Shown: positions 50,132 through 60,040 of the stretch, one piece after another
Layout of the letters: the number at the start of each line of letters is the position of its first letter
Numbering within the stretch: the stretch's first letter is position 1
Assembly (NCBI RefSeq): GCF_016786255.1
Contig: NZ_JADMKT010000064.1
Location: forward strand, 145,911-209,910
Reading direction: 5' to 3'
Source of the DNA: Robertkochia sediminum
GTDB taxonomy: Bacteria > Bacteroidota > Bacteroidia > Flavobacteriales > Flavobacteriaceae
DNA: 64,000 bases
Notes under the pieces: generated by a model
What the model saw: only the letters and a program-made list of their open reading frames with translations
What the model was told of the DNA's origin: nothing
Databases searched by the model: none
Program-made: the position numbers and the translations under genes

Positions 50132-51481
50132 TCAGAGAAATAATTTTTCAACCTTCGCTATCGATCGCGGCAAACAACATAAGACCACCCTGTCGCCGGC
50201 TAGGATCTTAAAGTCTCCCAGAGCGATGATCCCTTCACCCTCCCGGATCACACCGCCAATAATGGCCGATCGGGGGAAATCGAGTTCCTTGATCATCTTT
50301 CCATTCACCTCCGAAGACGCTTTTACGATAAACTCAAGCATTTCGGCATTCAGGTTGTTCAACCGGGTAAGTGCAACCACCTCCCCTTTACGAACATGGC
50401 GGAAAATGTTATTCGCAGCCAGAAGCTTTTTATTGATAAGGGTATCGATACCTATGGAATGTGATAGCTGAAAGTAATCCATGTTCTCTACCAGGGCAAT
50501 GGTCTTCTTGATATTCTTGGATTTCGCCACAAGGCAAGACATGATATTGGTTTCCGAATTTCCGGTTACCGCGATAAAGGCATCCATATCCTGAATATCT
50601 TCCTCTTCCAGAAGCTCCACATTGCGCCCGTCCCCGTTTATGATCAGGGCATTAGGCAACATGTCGGCCAGATCAAAGGCCTTGGCCTTATCCTTCTCTA
50701 TAAGCTTCACCTTGAACTTACTTCCACAGAGATCACGCGCCGTTTTAAATCCGATCTTACTCCCTCCAAGGATCATAACGTTCTTAATATCGGTTCGGGT
50801 TTTCCCGGTAAGCTTATAAAGTTCATCCACCCCCTCTTTCGAGGTTACGAAATAGGCCTGATCGCCCTCTTTAAACACAGTATCTCCGCGGGGAATCAGT
50901 GTATATTGGGTTCCGAATCGCTGTATGGCAATAGGCACAAAATGTAGTTCGGGAAATATGCTCGCAGCCTCCTTTACGGTCTTACCCACAAAAGGCGCTG
51001 TGCGCTGAAGGCTGGTCCCTACCATGATAAGCGCACCATCTTCGAACTCGTAACTGTCATTAAAGGCACTCTGATCTAGAAGTAGCTGGATCTCTTCTGA
51101 TGCCAGCTGTTCGGGAGAAATAAGCTCATCTATCCCGAGAGAAGCGAATTTTAGCTCCTCCTTATTATAGATGAACTCTGTATTGGAAATACGTGCTATG
51201 GTTCGCTTACATCCCAACTGCTTTGCCAGAAAACACAATGTGATATTGGTAGTCTCAGAAGCGGTAACCCCGATCACCAGGTCCGAACTGTCTACCCTCG
51301 ATTCCTTAAGCACCGAAACAGAGGTGGCATCACCCTTTAAGACCTTTATATCAAGGTGGGTATCTGCGTAATTCAGACTTTCTTTATCGATATCAATAAG
51401 CGTGATGTCCTGGGATTCATACGATAGTAATTTCGCCAAGTGGAACCCTACTTCACCAGCACCCGCAATAATTATTTTCAT
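50132..51481 (-). CDS. trkA: Trk system potassium transporter TrkA
   Basis: A 449-residue cytoplasmic gating subunit with two RCK modules: NAD-binding MKIIIAGAGEVGFHLAKLL (1-19) and KNVMILGGSKIGFKTARDLCG (about 236-256), each followed by a TrkA_C domain. ATG 51481 directly follows a full TAnnTTTG promoter by 22 nt. First gene of the trkA-trkH pair. Confidence 0.95.
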   Translation of the reverse strand: MKIIIAGAGEVGFHLAKLLSYESQDITLIDIDKESLNYADTHLDIKVLKGDATSVSVLKESRVDSSDLVIGVTASETTNITLCFLAKQLGCKRTIARISNTEFIYNKEELKFASLGIDELISPEQLASEEIQLLLDQSAFNDSYEFEDGALIMVGTSLQRTAPFVGKTVKEAASIFPELHFVPIAIQRFGTQYTLIPRGDTVFKEGDQAYFVTSKEGVDELYKLTGKTRTDIKNVMILGGSKIGFKTARDLCGSKFKVKLIEKDKAKAFDLADMLPNALIINGDGRNVELLEEEDIQDMDAFIAVTGNSETNIMSCLVAKSKNIKKTIALVENMDYFQLSHSIGIDTLINKKLLAANNIFRHVRKGEVVALTRLNNLNAEMLEFIVKASSEVNGKMIKELDFPRSAIIGGVIREGEGIIALGDFKILAGDRVVLCCLPRSIAKVEKLFL

Positions 51482-51503
51482 TGAAGTATGTGCTATTCTA
51501 AAA

Positions 51504-51511
51504 CAAATATA
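51504..51511 (-). promoter_or_regulatory. -7 element for trkAH
   Basis: TATATTTG on the minus strand (TAnnTTTG), 22 nt before the trkA ATG. It diverges from the menG promoter. Confidence 0.55.
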
Positions 51512-51584
51512 GATTAAAATAAAATTCTTAACTAAGATCGGCCATCCCTTTCTGATTTAGGTGTTTCAGATATTTACATTATAC

Positions 51585-51592
51585 TATCTTTG
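51585..51592 (+). promoter_or_regulatory. -7 element for menG/ubiE
   Basis: TATCTTTG, a full TAnnTTTG match 15 nt before the ATG at 51608. It overlaps the upstream open frame starting at 51590, so the shorter start is right. Confidence 0.55.
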
Positions 51593-51607
51593 CCAAAAAC
51601 TTATTCT

Positions 51608-52342
51608 ATGGCAAAAAAGGTCACCCCATATAAAGATTCTGAGTTAGGCAAGAAACAACAGGTCACCCAGATGTTCGATACCATTTCCGGTAATTACGAC
51701 GGACTCAATCGCGTGATCTCCTTTGGTATCGACGTAAAATGGCGCAAGAAGGTAGTTAGGACCATTGCTGCAACCAACCCTGAAAATGCCCTTGACATTG
51801 CCACCGGAACCGGAGACCTTGCCATACAAATGGCCGTAGCCATGCCAAAAGCCAAGGTTACCGGACTTGACATTTCTCCGGGTATGCTCGAAGTGGGTAA
51901 GACCAAGGTGAAGGATAAAAATCTGGAATCAAGGATCAATATGGTCATAGGAGATAGTGAGGCTCTGCCATTTGAAGAAAACACCTTTGATGCCATCACC
52001 GTAGCTTTCGGGGTACGTAATTTCGAAGACCTGGAAAAGGGACTGGCAGAAATTCACCGCGTGCTTAAACCAGGTGGTATCTTTGTGGTACTGGAAACCT
52101 CTGTTCCGGTAAAATTCCCCTTCAAGCAAGGGTATCAGATGTACAGTAAGATGATCCTCCCTCTTATAGGACGCATCTTTTCTAAAGACCGTTCGGCCTA
52201 TGCCTACCTGTCTGAATCGGCATCTGTTTTTCCTTTTGGAGAGGCCTTCAACAATATTTTGAAAAAAACAGGGTTTATAGAGGTAAGCGATAAGCCGCAG
52301 ACTTTTGGAGTCGCCACCATCTATGAAGCTTCAAAAGCCTAA
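51608..52342 (+). CDS. menG: demethylmenaquinone methyltransferase (UbiE/MenG)
   Basis: A 244-residue SAM-dependent C-methyltransferase for the last step of menaquinone synthesis (also called ubiE). Family motifs: [24 protein letters not shown], the SAM site [44 protein letters not shown] and the C-terminal [13 protein letters not shown]. Menaquinone is the expected quinone for NQR in this group. It is followed by porT, an order common in flavobacteria. Confidence 0.95.
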   Translation: MAKKVTPYKDSELGKKQQVTQMFDTISGNYDGLNRVISFGIDVKWRKKVVRTIAATNPENALDIATGTGDLAIQMAVAMPKAKVTGLDISPGMLEVGKTKVKDKNLESRINMVIGDSEALPFEENTFDAITVAFGVRNFEDLEKGLAEIHRVLKPGGIFVVLETSVPVKFPFKQGYQMYSKMILPLIGRIFSKDRSAYAYLSESASVFPFGEAFNNILKKTGFIEVSDKPQTFGVATIYEASKA

Positions 52343-52419
52343 CTTAAAATAAATGATGCCCGCCCCCACGTATGCATTATAGTTTCTATATTTAAGAACT
52401 GTAACACAAATCGACCATA

Positions 52420-53121
52420 GTGACCAGAACATCTTTAATAGCCTTTTTCGCCATTTTCGTTAGCGTAGCATCCTATGCGCAGTTCAATGAAAACCCCATT
52501 CTCAATCTCGAGAACGAAGACAAGAAGTTGGTTAATTGGGGCTACTTTCTCGGAATGAATCAATACGGCTTTAAGATCGACTATAAAAATGACGATGGCA
52601 TTTATATCCTTGACGGAAAGTCTAACGGATTTAACGTAGGACTTATCGGAGAATTGCGCTTGAACGACCACCTCGATCTCAGGCTCGAACCGGGACTGTT
52701 CTACACCCAAAGAGATCTGGGCTTCCCGAACTTTCCCACCGACTCTCCCGATTTTATCAGAGAAACCAAGTCTACCTATATTCACATCCCCCTGTTACTG
52801 AAGGCCAGCACTAAACGTCTTGGGAATTTCAAACCCTACCTGGTAGGCGGGGTATCCACATCGATCAACCTGAGCAGCGAAGAAAGAAGCAAGGAAGACA
52901 ACACTTCAGGAAAGTTCAGAATGACCACCAACACCTATTACTACGAAGTAGGATTCGGGATCGACTTTTACCTGTATTACTTTAAATTTTCCCCGTCAAT
53001 ACGCGGTGTGTTCGCCCTTACCGATGAACTCATCCCGGACAACGACCCTAACAGTCCGTGGACCGGGAACATCGACGGACTCTACAGCCGGGCGATATTT
53101 ATCAATTTCACTTTTGAATAG
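52420..53121 (+). CDS. porT: type IX secretion protein PorT (SprT)
   Basis: A 233-residue outer-membrane beta-barrel protein needed for T9SS secretion in Porphyromonas and Flavobacterium. A signal peptide (MTRTSLIAFFAIFVSVASYAQ) is followed by repeated amphipathic strands (LNDHLDLRLEPGLFYTQRDLGFP, YLVGGVSTSINLS, GFGIDFYLYYFKFSPSIRGVF) and a C-terminal strand ending in Phe-Glu. The gene starts at GTG (52420), with no suitable ATG nearby. The menG-porT-TrmH-tamL order is known from other flavobacteria, which supports the PorT label. Confidence 0.88.
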   Translation: MTRTSLIAFFAIFVSVASYAQFNENPILNLENEDKKLVNWGYFLGMNQYGFKIDYKNDDGIYILDGKSNGFNVGLIGELRLNDHLDLRLEPGLFYTQRDLGFPNFPTDSPDFIRETKSTYIHIPLLLKASTKRLGNFKPYLVGGVSTSINLSSEERSKEDNTSGKFRMTTNTYYYEVGFGIDFYLYYFKFSPSIRGVFALTDELIPDNDPNSPWTGNIDGLYSRAIFINFTFE

Positions 53122-53127
53122 CAGAGA

Positions 53128-53859
53128 TCAGGGATTATTTCTCCTGAACTCACTTAAGAGAATAGCGGTCGCCGTAGCTACGTTAAGGCTTTCGGTCCTG
53201 TTGCCTTCGCCAAAACGCGGTATGCTAAGCACCCCGGTAGCCAGCTCCCGCACCGCTTCAGAAAGTCCGTTAGCCTCATTCCCCATTACCAGGATCAGCT
53301 CTTCCGGCCAGGAGGCCTCATAGGTATTGATCCCATCCATATCGGCAATATAGACCGGGCGCTCATCATGAGCGAGAAATTCAGGAAGATCCTTATAGGC
53401 CATACGCACCCGCGACAAAGACCCCATAGTGGCCTGTACGACCTTCGGATTGTAACAATCTACCGTATTCGGAGAACACAATAGCTGAGGAATACCAAAC
53501 CAATCGCACAATCGAATAATGGTCCCCAGGTTACCCGGATCGCGCACATCGTCTAAAGCCAAAACCACGCCTGAGCTTAGTGGCTCTTCCTGTGCAGGGA
53601 TCCGGAATACGCCAAGTACTCCGGCAGGTGTTTTTAAAGCACTCATTTGCTGAAGCTCCTTGTTGCTTACCGGAACCACTTCTAAAGGCAGAGGTGGCAG
53701 TGCTTCGGGATCTACAGCGTAAATCCCCTCACAAACCAGGTCCGAATCCAGAAGTTCTAAAACGCCCTTACGGCCCTCTGCGATGAACATGCGCTTCTCT
53801 TCCCTATATTTTTTTAGGCGTAAGCTTTTTATTAGTTTTAATTGACTTTTCCCAACCAT
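53128..53859 (-). CDS. TrmH/SpoU-family RNA 2'-O-methyltransferase
   Basis: A 243-residue protein with a SPOUT fold. The N-terminal substrate-binding domain (KSQLKLIKSLRLKKYREEKRMFIAEG) is followed by the trefoil-knot motifs VLALDDVRDPGNLGTIIRLCDWFGIPQLLCS, LILVMGNEANGLSEAV and SIPRFGEGNRTESLNVATATAILLSEF. Its substrate is probably 23S rRNA or tRNA. Divergent from tamL, with only 45 bp between starts. Confidence 0.92.
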   Translation of the reverse strand: MVGKSQLKLIKSLRLKKYREEKRMFIAEGRKGVLELLDSDLVCEGIYAVDPEALPPLPLEVVPVSNKELQQMSALKTPAGVLGVFRIPAQEEPLSSGVVLALDDVRDPGNLGTIIRLCDWFGIPQLLCSPNTVDCYNPKVVQATMGSLSRVRMAYKDLPEFLAHDERPVYIADMDGINTYEASWPEELILVMGNEANGLSEAVRELATGVLSIPRFGEGNRTESLNVATATAILLSEFRRNNP

Positions 53860-53872
53860 TGAAATAATGTAG

Positions 53873-53880
53873 TATTTTTG
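53873..53880 (+). promoter_or_regulatory. -7 element for tamL
   Basis: TATTTTTG, full TAnnTTTG match. The TTG at its end (53878) could be mistaken for a start codon of the next gene, but is part of the promoter. Confidence 0.5.
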
Positions 53881-53904
53881 ATCTCTAACAAACCAATTGC
53901 CCGA

Positions 53905-56439
53905 TTGAAAGATCTTTATGTAAAAATAACGGTAATCCTGTTATTAACCCTAATCGCCTCCTGCAATGCCGTGAAAAATGTGAATGAGGGCGAATACCTG
54001 TTACGCAAAAATACCATATTACTTAACGGTGAAAAGATCAAAGACCCGGAAATTGAAGGCATCGTGCTTCAGCAGCCCAATGCACTTAGCAGACTTCATA
54101 TTTACAATCTGGCCAAACCCAACGGAGACTCCATTTACATTGCACGATTACAGGAAAAGCTGGAAGATCCCGGTTTTACAGACAAGGTGATCTCCCCCAA
54201 ACAGCTCGCCCAGATAGCAGATTACAAGATCAGACTCAATAACTTCATCAAAAGAACGGGGGAGGCGCCCGTGATCATCAATCAAAAGCTCACCGAAAGG
54301 AGCGCCCGCAGATTAAAGCAATATTACGACAACAGGGGATATTTTAACTCCAGGGTAACCTACGAAAAGGACACCGCCAATTACGGAGCGAAGAAAGCCG
54401 GCATGACCTATGCCGTAGAAAGCATGGAACCCTACCTTCTGGATACGATAAAGACCTACATACCTTCATTGGCTGTCGATTCGATCTACAAGGCCAATAT
54501 TGCCGGATCTCACCTGAAGTCCGAGGAACGCTTTGACCTGAACAACTTCAGCGCAGAAAGAGAACGCCTTAACAGGTTGTTTCTGAATTCAGGAATCTAC
54601 AAGTTCCAGCTTTCCAGTATTGCCTTCGACCTTGAGGCCGATACCGTCTCAGGATCAGAAGACCGGAAAATGCCGGTTACCGTGGCCATTAACGACATGG
54701 TTACCCGGGTAGAAGATACACAAAACGTAAAACCCTATAAGGTCCATGAGATCGACGAGGTGAACATCTATGCAGATTACCAATTCAATTCGCCGGCCAC
54801 AGACAGCATTCACCACGAAGGATATGTGATCTGGTTCCGTGATAAATTAAAATACAAACCCAGTGCACTTACCGATGTAATGGCTATTGCTCCCGGCGAC
54901 ATCTATCGCGACAGGGATCGCAGCCTGACCGCCAGACAGATCGGAAACCTGCAAACCTTTAAATACCCCAATATCGCTTACCGATATAGGGAAGACAGCG
55001 ACTCCCTGCTTATTACCAATGTGTACCTGTCGCCCAGAAAACGATTTTCCCTTGGATTCAACCCGGAGGTCTCCCACTCTAACATTCAGGATATCGGGAT
55101 CTCCCTGTCTACCTCCCTGGTGAGCCGAAATGTCTTCAGAGGAGCCGAGACCCTGGAATTCGCCCTTAGAGGGACCATAGGGTCATCATCTGAGCTCAGC
55201 AACGCAGGTGAAAACTTTTTTAATATCGCAGAGATCTCAGGAGATATACGCCTCAACTTCCCACGTATCGTCTCACCGTTCAACACCTCAAAGATCATCC
55301 CTAAATACATGACCCCTCAAACCCGCATGTCAATAGGTACGATCATTCAGCAAAATATTGGTCTTGACAAGCAAAGTGTGAACGGTATTCTCCGGTACAA
55401 CTGGTCACCGACACCATTTCGCAAGAACCTTTTCGAACTTATCAATATTCAGTTCATTCGCAACCTGAACACCGACCGCTATTTCGAGGTATACCGAAAC
55501 AGCTATAACGACCTTAATGATATTGCCGACAACTACCAGGACGACCTCCCGGCCGATTACTTTAACGAACAAGGCAACCTGATCATTCCGGAAGGGACCA
55601 CCGCCTTCACCAACGAGGTGCTTAACAACGATTTTCCCGTAACCGAAAATGAACTGGAAGAGGTAAACCGTATTGAAGAAAGACGCGATCGTCTTACCGC
55701 AAACAACCTGATCCTGGGATCGGGATTCACCTGGTCAAAGAACAACCGACAGGGGTTTCAGGATAATAATTTCTACTCGTTCAAGACCAAGTTCGAACTG
55801 GCGGGTAACACCCTTTCCCTGCTTTCAAACTTTTTGAATTTTCCTCAGAACGATAACGGACAAAACGAGATCTTCGGAGTGGCCTACTCCCAATACGTCA
55901 AGACCGACATCGATTTTATAAAATACTGGAACCTGACATCAGACCAGGTTCTGGCCTTCAGAAGCTTTCTGGGTATCGCTATTCCCTATGGTAACGCCCA
56001 AAGTATACCTTTTCTGCGTTCGTATTTTGCAGGAGGCTCTAACGACAACCGTGCCTGGGAGGCTTATTCCCTGGGGCCGGGTCGGGTAGACAACCTGAAC
56101 GATTTTAATGAGGCCAACCTCAAGATCGCCCTGAACCTGGAATACCGGTTCGGTCTAATTGGCCAATTCAAAGGCGCCCTCTTTGCCGATGCCGGAAACA
56201 TCTGGAACGTGCTCGACAATGTCACCCAGGAAGAAGCCGTTTTTGAAGACCTGAGCTCGCTTTCAGAGATCGCCCTGGGAACAGGCTTCGGACTGCGTTA
56301 CGACTTCAGCTATTTTGTATTTCGCTTCGATATCGGATTCAAGACCTACAATCCCGCCGAACAAAATGGATCCCGCTGGTTTACAAACTATAACTTCGCC
56401 AATGCCGTTTACAACATTGGAATCAATTATCCTTTCTAA
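53905..56439 (+). CDS. tamL: TamL-type outer membrane translocation lipoprotein (BamA/TamA family)
   Basis: An 844-residue Omp85-family protein. The start is TTG at 53905 (MKDLYVKITVILLLTLIASC), giving a lipoprotein signal with Cys at residue 20. Three POTRA-like segments (about residues 25-390) precede a 16-strand barrel whose last strand ends NYPF. Lipidated TamA-like proteins (TamL) are typical of Bacteroidota and work with TamB in outer membrane assembly; tamB is not in this window. Omp85 signature FFNIAEISGDIRLNFPRI and, near the end, GSNDNRAWEAYSLGPG are visible. Divergent from the TrmH gene. Confidence 0.92.
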   Translation: MKDLYVKITVILLLTLIASCNAVKNVNEGEYLLRKNTILLNGEKIKDPEIEGIVLQQPNALSRLHIYNLAKPNGDSIYIARLQEKLEDPGFTDKVISPKQLAQIADYKIRLNNFIKRTGEAPVIINQKLTERSARRLKQYYDNRGYFNSRVTYEKDTANYGAKKAGMTYAVESMEPYLLDTIKTYIPSLAVDSIYKANIAGSHLKSEERFDLNNFSAERERLNRLFLNSGIYKFQLSSIAFDLEADTVSGSEDRKMPVTVAINDMVTRVEDTQNVKPYKVHEIDEVNIYADYQFNSPATDSIHHEGYVIWFRDKLKYKPSALTDVMAIAPGDIYRDRDRSLTARQIGNLQTFKYPNIAYRYREDSDSLLITNVYLSPRKRFSLGFNPEVSHSNIQDIGISLSTSLVSRNVFRGAETLEFALRGTIGSSSELSNAGENFFNIAEISGDIRLNFPRIVSPFNTSKIIPKYMTPQTRMSIGTIIQQNIGLDKQSVNGILRYNWSPTPFRKNLFELINIQFIRNLNTDRYFEVYRNSYNDLNDIADNYQDDLPADYFNEQGNLIIPEGTTAFTNEVLNNDFPVTENELEEVNRIEERRDRLTANNLILGSGFTWSKNNRQGFQDNNFYSFKTKFELAGNTLSLLSNFLNFPQNDNGQNEIFGVAYSQYVKTDIDFIKYWNLTSDQVLAFRSFLGIAIPYGNAQSIPFLRSYFAGGSNDNRAWEAYSLGPGRVDNLNDFNEANLKIALNLEYRFGLIGQFKGALFADAGNIWNVLDNVTQEEAVFEDLSSLSEIALGTGFGLRYDFSYFVFRFDIGFKTYNPAEQNGSRWFTNYNFANAVYNIGINYPF

Positions 56440-56454
56440 GCGGTCTAATTTTAT

Positions 56455-56462
56455 TATTTTTG
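56455..56462 (+). promoter_or_regulatory. -7 element for fbaA
   Basis: TATTTTTG, a full match, about 41 nt before the fbaA ATG. Confidence 0.6.
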
Positions 56463-56502
56463 CAAGGATTACTTTTTCATATAACATCATAATATTAATT
56501 CT

Positions 56503-57576
56503 ATGAGTCTGAACATAAAACCAGGAGTAGCTACCGGAGATGACGTTCAAAAGATCTTCGAGCATGCGAAAGAACATGGATATGCGATTCCGGCGGTAAA
56601 CACCATCGGAAGTAACAGCATTAATGGAGTATTGGAAACTGCTGCAAAGCTCAACTCTCCCGTTATTATTCAATTTTCTAACGGAGGAGGGCAGTTCATC
56701 GCCGGAAAAGGACTTTCTAATGAAAACCAAAAGGCTGCCATCGCAGGTTCTATCGCGGGTGCTAAGCACGTTCATGAGCTTGCTAAAGCTTACGGGGTCG
56801 TTGCTATCCTCCACACGGACCACTGTGCTAAAAAACTACTTCCCTGGATAGACGGTCTTCTTGACGCTAGTGAAGCGCACTTCAAAGAAACCGGAAAACC
56901 ACTATTTAGCTCGCATATGATCGACCTTTCTGAAGAGCCGATCGAGGAGAACATTGCGATCTGCAAGGACTATCTTGCCCGTATGGATAAAATGGGAATG
57001 ACCCTCGAGATCGAGCTGGGTATTACCGGTGGTGAAGAAGACGGAGTAGACAACACCGACGTTGACGACTCTAAACTTTACACCCAACCGGAAGAAGTGG
57101 CTTACGCCTATGAAGAGCTCCTGAAGGTGAGCCCTCGCTTTACCATCGCAGCAGCATTTGGTAACGTTCACGGGGTTTACAAACCAGGTAACGTAAAACT
57201 TACTCCAAAGATCCTTAAAAATTCTCAGGAGTATATTTCTGAAAAATACAACGTTCCTCACAACACGATCAACTTCGTATTCCACGGAGGATCAGGATCT
57301 AGCCTTGAAGAGATCAGAGAATCTATCGGATACGGTGTGATCAAAATGAACATCGACACCGACCTCCAGTACGCTTACATGGAAGGAATCAGAGACTATG
57401 TGTTAAGTAAAAAAGATTATCTTGGCGCCCAGATCGGAAATCCTGAAGGAGACGATGTCCCTAATAAGAAGTATTACGATCCGAGAGTTTGGTTGAGAGA
57501 AGGAGAAAAAACTTTTGTAACACGTTTAGAAAAGGCCTTTGAAGACCTGAACAACATTAATTCTAACGATAAATAA
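56503..57576 (+). CDS. fbaA: class II fructose-bisphosphate aldolase
   Basis: Zinc-dependent glycolytic/gluconeogenic aldolase of the E. coli FbaA type, 357 residues. Zinc ligands and catalytic residues: [18 protein letters not shown] (first His), [13 protein letters not shown] and [12 protein letters not shown], plus the catalytic Asp in HTDH. Codon usage is biased toward preferred codons, as for an abundant enzyme. accD follows 47 bp later on the same strand. Confidence 0.96.
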   Translation: MSLNIKPGVATGDDVQKIFEHAKEHGYAIPAVNTIGSNSINGVLETAAKLNSPVIIQFSNGGGQFIAGKGLSNENQKAAIAGSIAGAKHVHELAKAYGVVAILHTDHCAKKLLPWIDGLLDASEAHFKETGKPLFSSHMIDLSEEPIEENIAICKDYLARMDKMGMTLEIELGITGGEEDGVDNTDVDDSKLYTQPEEVAYAYEELLKVSPRFTIAAAFGNVHGVYKPGNVKLTPKILKNSQEYISEKYNVPHNTINFVFHGGSGSSLEEIRESIGYGVIKMNIDTDLQYAYMEGIRDYVLSKKDYLGAQIGNPEGDDVPNKKYYDPRVWLREGEKTFVTRLEKAFEDLNNINSNDK

Positions 57577-57623
57577 AAATTGCCCCGCCCCCAGGGCGAG
57601 CATATGTATTAAATCCTACAATA

Positions 57624-58484
57624 ATGGCTTGGTTCAAAAGAAAAGAGAAAGGTATTCAAACCGCAACCACAGAGAAGAAAGACACTCCTAAAGGGTTGTG
57701 GTATAAATCGCCAACGGGAAAGATCGTTGAAGCCGATGAGCTTGCCAAGAATTTCTATGTAAGTCCGGAAGACGATTACCACGTTCGTATTGGTAGTAAA
57801 GAATATTTTGAGATCCTGTTTGACGACAATAAGTTCAAGGAGCTGGATGCAGATCTGGAAGCTCTTGACCCTTTAAAGTTCGAAGACACCAAGAAATATT
57901 CTGAGCGCCTGAAGGCCGCCAAGAAGAAAACCAATCTGAAGGATGCGGTGCGTACCGCTGTTGGAAAATCAAAAGGGAAAGACCTTGTAATTGCCTGTAT
58001 GGATTTCGCCTTTATCGGTGGATCTATGGGTAGTGTTGTTGGTGAGAAGATCGCCAGAGCGATCGACTATTCGATCAAGAACAAGATCCCTTTCATGATG
58101 ATCTCCAAATCTGGTGGTGCCCGTATGATGGAGGCTGCCCTTTCACTCATGCAGCTGGCTAAGACAAGTGCTAAACTTGCTCAGCTTGCAGAAGCAGGGA
58201 TTCCGTACATTTCACTATGTACAGACCCTACAACAGGTGGAACTACCGCTTCTTACGCGATGTTAGGAGATATCAACATCGCCGAACCGGGAGCCCTTAT
58301 CGGTTTCGCTGGTCCGCGTGTAGTTAAGGAAGCTACTGGGAAAGACCTCCCTAAAGACTTCCAAACTTCAGAATTCCTTCTTGAGCACGGTTTCCTGGAT
58401 TTTATTTCTCATCGTAGAAATCTCAAGGATAAAGTAAACCTTTACCTTGACCTGATCCAGAATCAAGTTGTAAGAAAATCATAA
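57624..58484 (+). CDS. accD: acetyl-CoA carboxylase carboxyltransferase beta subunit without zinc ribbon
   Basis: A 286-residue beta subunit of acetyl-CoA carboxylase carboxyltransferase. The C-terminal crotonase-like domain is intact: [72 protein letters not shown]. The N-terminal zinc finger normally reads CPxC-X15-CPxC, but here it is SPTG (29-32) and SPED (47-50), so no zinc can bind there. From memory, other Flavobacteriia have the same loss, so it is probably a lineage feature. It ends at a strong terminator. Confidence 0.95.
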   Translation: MAWFKRKEKGIQTATTEKKDTPKGLWYKSPTGKIVEADELAKNFYVSPEDDYHVRIGSKEYFEILFDDNKFKELDADLEALDPLKFEDTKKYSERLKAAKKKTNLKDAVRTAVGKSKGKDLVIACMDFAFIGGSMGSVVGEKIARAIDYSIKNKIPFMMISKSGGARMMEAALSLMQLAKTSAKLAQLAEAGIPYISLCTDPTTGGTTASYAMLGDINIAEPGALIGFAGPRVVKEATGKDLPKDFQTSEFLLEHGFLDFISHRRNLKDKVNLYLDLIQNQVVRKS

Positions 58485-58501
58485 GGATACATTACAAAAT
58501 G

Positions 58502-58532
58502 AAAAGCCCTCCACATGGAGGGCTTTTTTTTT
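58502..58532 (+). terminator. terminator of accD
   Basis: AAGCCCTCCA-CA-TGGAGGGCTT followed by nine T residues. It also lies just beyond the minus-strand lipoprotein gene's end. Confidence 0.92.
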
Positions 58533-58553
58533 ATAAACGACTTTGAACTTCCT

Positions 58554-59402
58554 TTATCGCAGTACGATCTCCCTGCTTACTCCAGCCTCTGTGATGAGCA
58601 TGGCCTTATTGTCACAATTCCCATCCCCAAAATCAAGAGAGGCCGAAAATACATTCTTGCTGATATCCATAACTCCGGACACAATGAATCTGCACGCCCA
58701 CTCCCTGCGAAGCTTTTCAGTAATGGTTGCCTGGTAGGTTTTAACCAGCACCTCGTTAAGGTAGGTCTTAACGGTTCGGTCGCCGCCGATGAGCACCACA
58801 TTATCGCCCCAGGTACCACTGCCATATCCCTCGATCCATTCGCGGGTGGTCGTACCGGTTACTTCTGCATGAACCCCTGCCGGATGCTCTATCCTTAGTT
58901 CGGTAGACACTACCGATTCAGGATTTCCCAACGTAAGACTTTCAGGCCATGTACGTGTGATCTCCTTTCTTCCTGTAACTGCGAGATCATTCACGAAGAA
59001 GTCCTCGGTTTCGACTACGATCTCTGCCTTTCGCAATTCATGATCACGAGCGATCAGCATAATAAGCTTACCCGAGTACTCCAGACCGTTAGCCAGGGTG
59101 CAACCAGCACCAAAATCTACTACCCGGGTGATCAGCCCCCCTTCGGCCGTGGTAGTCACCACTACACATTCCGGCAAGGCAGGCTTCTCAGCCGATTCAG
59201 CTTTAGCACTCACCACTTCATCGGCAGACACGGCCTCTGCTATATCGTCCAGCTGGTCTGAGATAAACTCCGACTGAAGATCGAGCTCTACTTCTTCAAC
59301 AGGAATAAGCGCCTGCTCCGCTTCGTTTTCGCTATCGTTGGAACAGCCTGTGAACAAGGCCACAGACATAGACAAGAATGCGCATAACACTTTAGTTTTC
59401 AT
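58554..59402 (-). CDS. exported lipoprotein, function unknown
   Basis: A 282-residue protein with a lipoprotein signal (MKTKVLCAFLSMSVALFTGC, Cys at residue 20), an acidic linker (about 21-70), and a C-terminal beta-rich domain of paired Cys and Thr/Val strands (VVDFGAGCTLANGLEYSGKLIML, REWACRFIVSGVMDISKN, FGDGNCDNKAML). I do not recognise a family. It is convergent with accD and divergent from rpsO. The near-match -7 TATATTTT lies about 40 nt upstream. Confidence 0.75.
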   Translation of the reverse strand: MKTKVLCAFLSMSVALFTGCSNDSENEAEQALIPVEEVELDLQSEFISDQLDDIAEAVSADEVVSAKAESAEKPALPECVVVTTTAEGGLITRVVDFGAGCTLANGLEYSGKLIMLIARDHELRKAEIVVETEDFFVNDLAVTGRKEITRTWPESLTLGNPESVVSTELRIEHPAGVHAEVTGTTTREWIEGYGSGTWGDNVVLIGGDRTVKTYLNEVLVKTYQATITEKLRREWACRFIVSGVMDISKNVFSASLDFGDGNCDNKAMLITEAGVSREIVLR

Positions 59403-59483
59403 AGGATCTAAGTTTAATTGTTATTGATTTAGGACTACATAAAATATAATAGGTTTAAAACGCAGGCGAATTAAATTTATTGC

Positions 59484-59491
59484 TATATTTG
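59484..59491 (+). promoter_or_regulatory. -7 element for rpsO
   Basis: TATATTTG, full TAnnTTTG match. It leaves a leader of about 50 nt containing the hairpin CCTTG-TTAG-CAAGG at 59495-59508. Confidence 0.6.
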
Positions 59492-59549
59492 CAGCCTTGT
59501 TAGCAAGGGTTGCTGACAAATACATAAAAATCATTTAAATAATATTGGC

Positions 59550-59819
59550 ATGTATCTAAACAAAGAAGTTAAAGCCGAGATCTTTAAAAAGCACGGTGGT
59601 AGCGAAAGCAACACCGGTTCTGCAGAAGGACAGATCGCACTATTCACACACAGAATCAATCACCTTACCGGACACCTTAAGAAAAACCGCAAGGATTTCA
59701 ACACCGAGCGCTCACTTGTTCGCCTGGTAGGTAAAAGAAGAAGCCTTCTTGATTATCTGAAGAAGAAAGATATCGCAAGATATCGTGCGATAATCAAAGA
59801 ATTAGGACTGAGAAAATAA
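59550..59819 (+). CDS. rpsO: 30S ribosomal protein S15
   Basis: An 89-residue ribosomal protein of usual length that binds the 16S rRNA central domain. Family sequence is plain: STGSAEGQIALFTHRINHLTGHLKKNRKDF and LVGKRRSLLDYLKKKDIARYRAIIKELGLRK (here GSNTGSAEGQ as SESNTGSAEGQ). The leader has a small hairpin that could be an S15 autoregulation site, as known for rpsO elsewhere. pnp follows about 220 bp later after a terminator, the rpsO-pnp order found widely in bacteria. Confidence 0.97.
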   Translation: MYLNKEVKAEIFKKHGGSESNTGSAEGQIALFTHRINHLTGHLKKNRKDFNTERSLVRLVGKRRSLLDYLKKKDIARYRAIIKELGLRK

Positions 59820-59825
59820 AAACGA

Positions 59826-59848
59826 GGGGGCATTTTGCCCCCTTTTTT
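59826..59848 (+). terminator. terminator of rpsO
   Basis: GGGGGCA-TTT-TGCCCCC followed by six T residues, 6 bp after the stop. It would separate rpsO from pnp, unlike the read-through arrangement in E. coli. Confidence 0.9.
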
Positions 59849-60040
59849 GTTTCCCTGTCGAGAAATTAGTTGATTACACAACCCTTTTTGTAGCTTTTTC
59901 CTCGCAACTATTACAAAAAAGCTTAAATTACATAGTTTTTCATTGGGTAACCACTACAACTACACAACAACAACACAACACCCACTGTATACATTACAGT
60001 ACCCAATTGTATAACATCAGCCCGCTAAGTATCGGGTTTA

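Noticed and set aside
53878..53904. TTG at 53878 as start of tamL
   Set aside because: It is the last part of the TATTTTTG element. The in-frame TTG at 53905 gives a clean lipoprotein signal.
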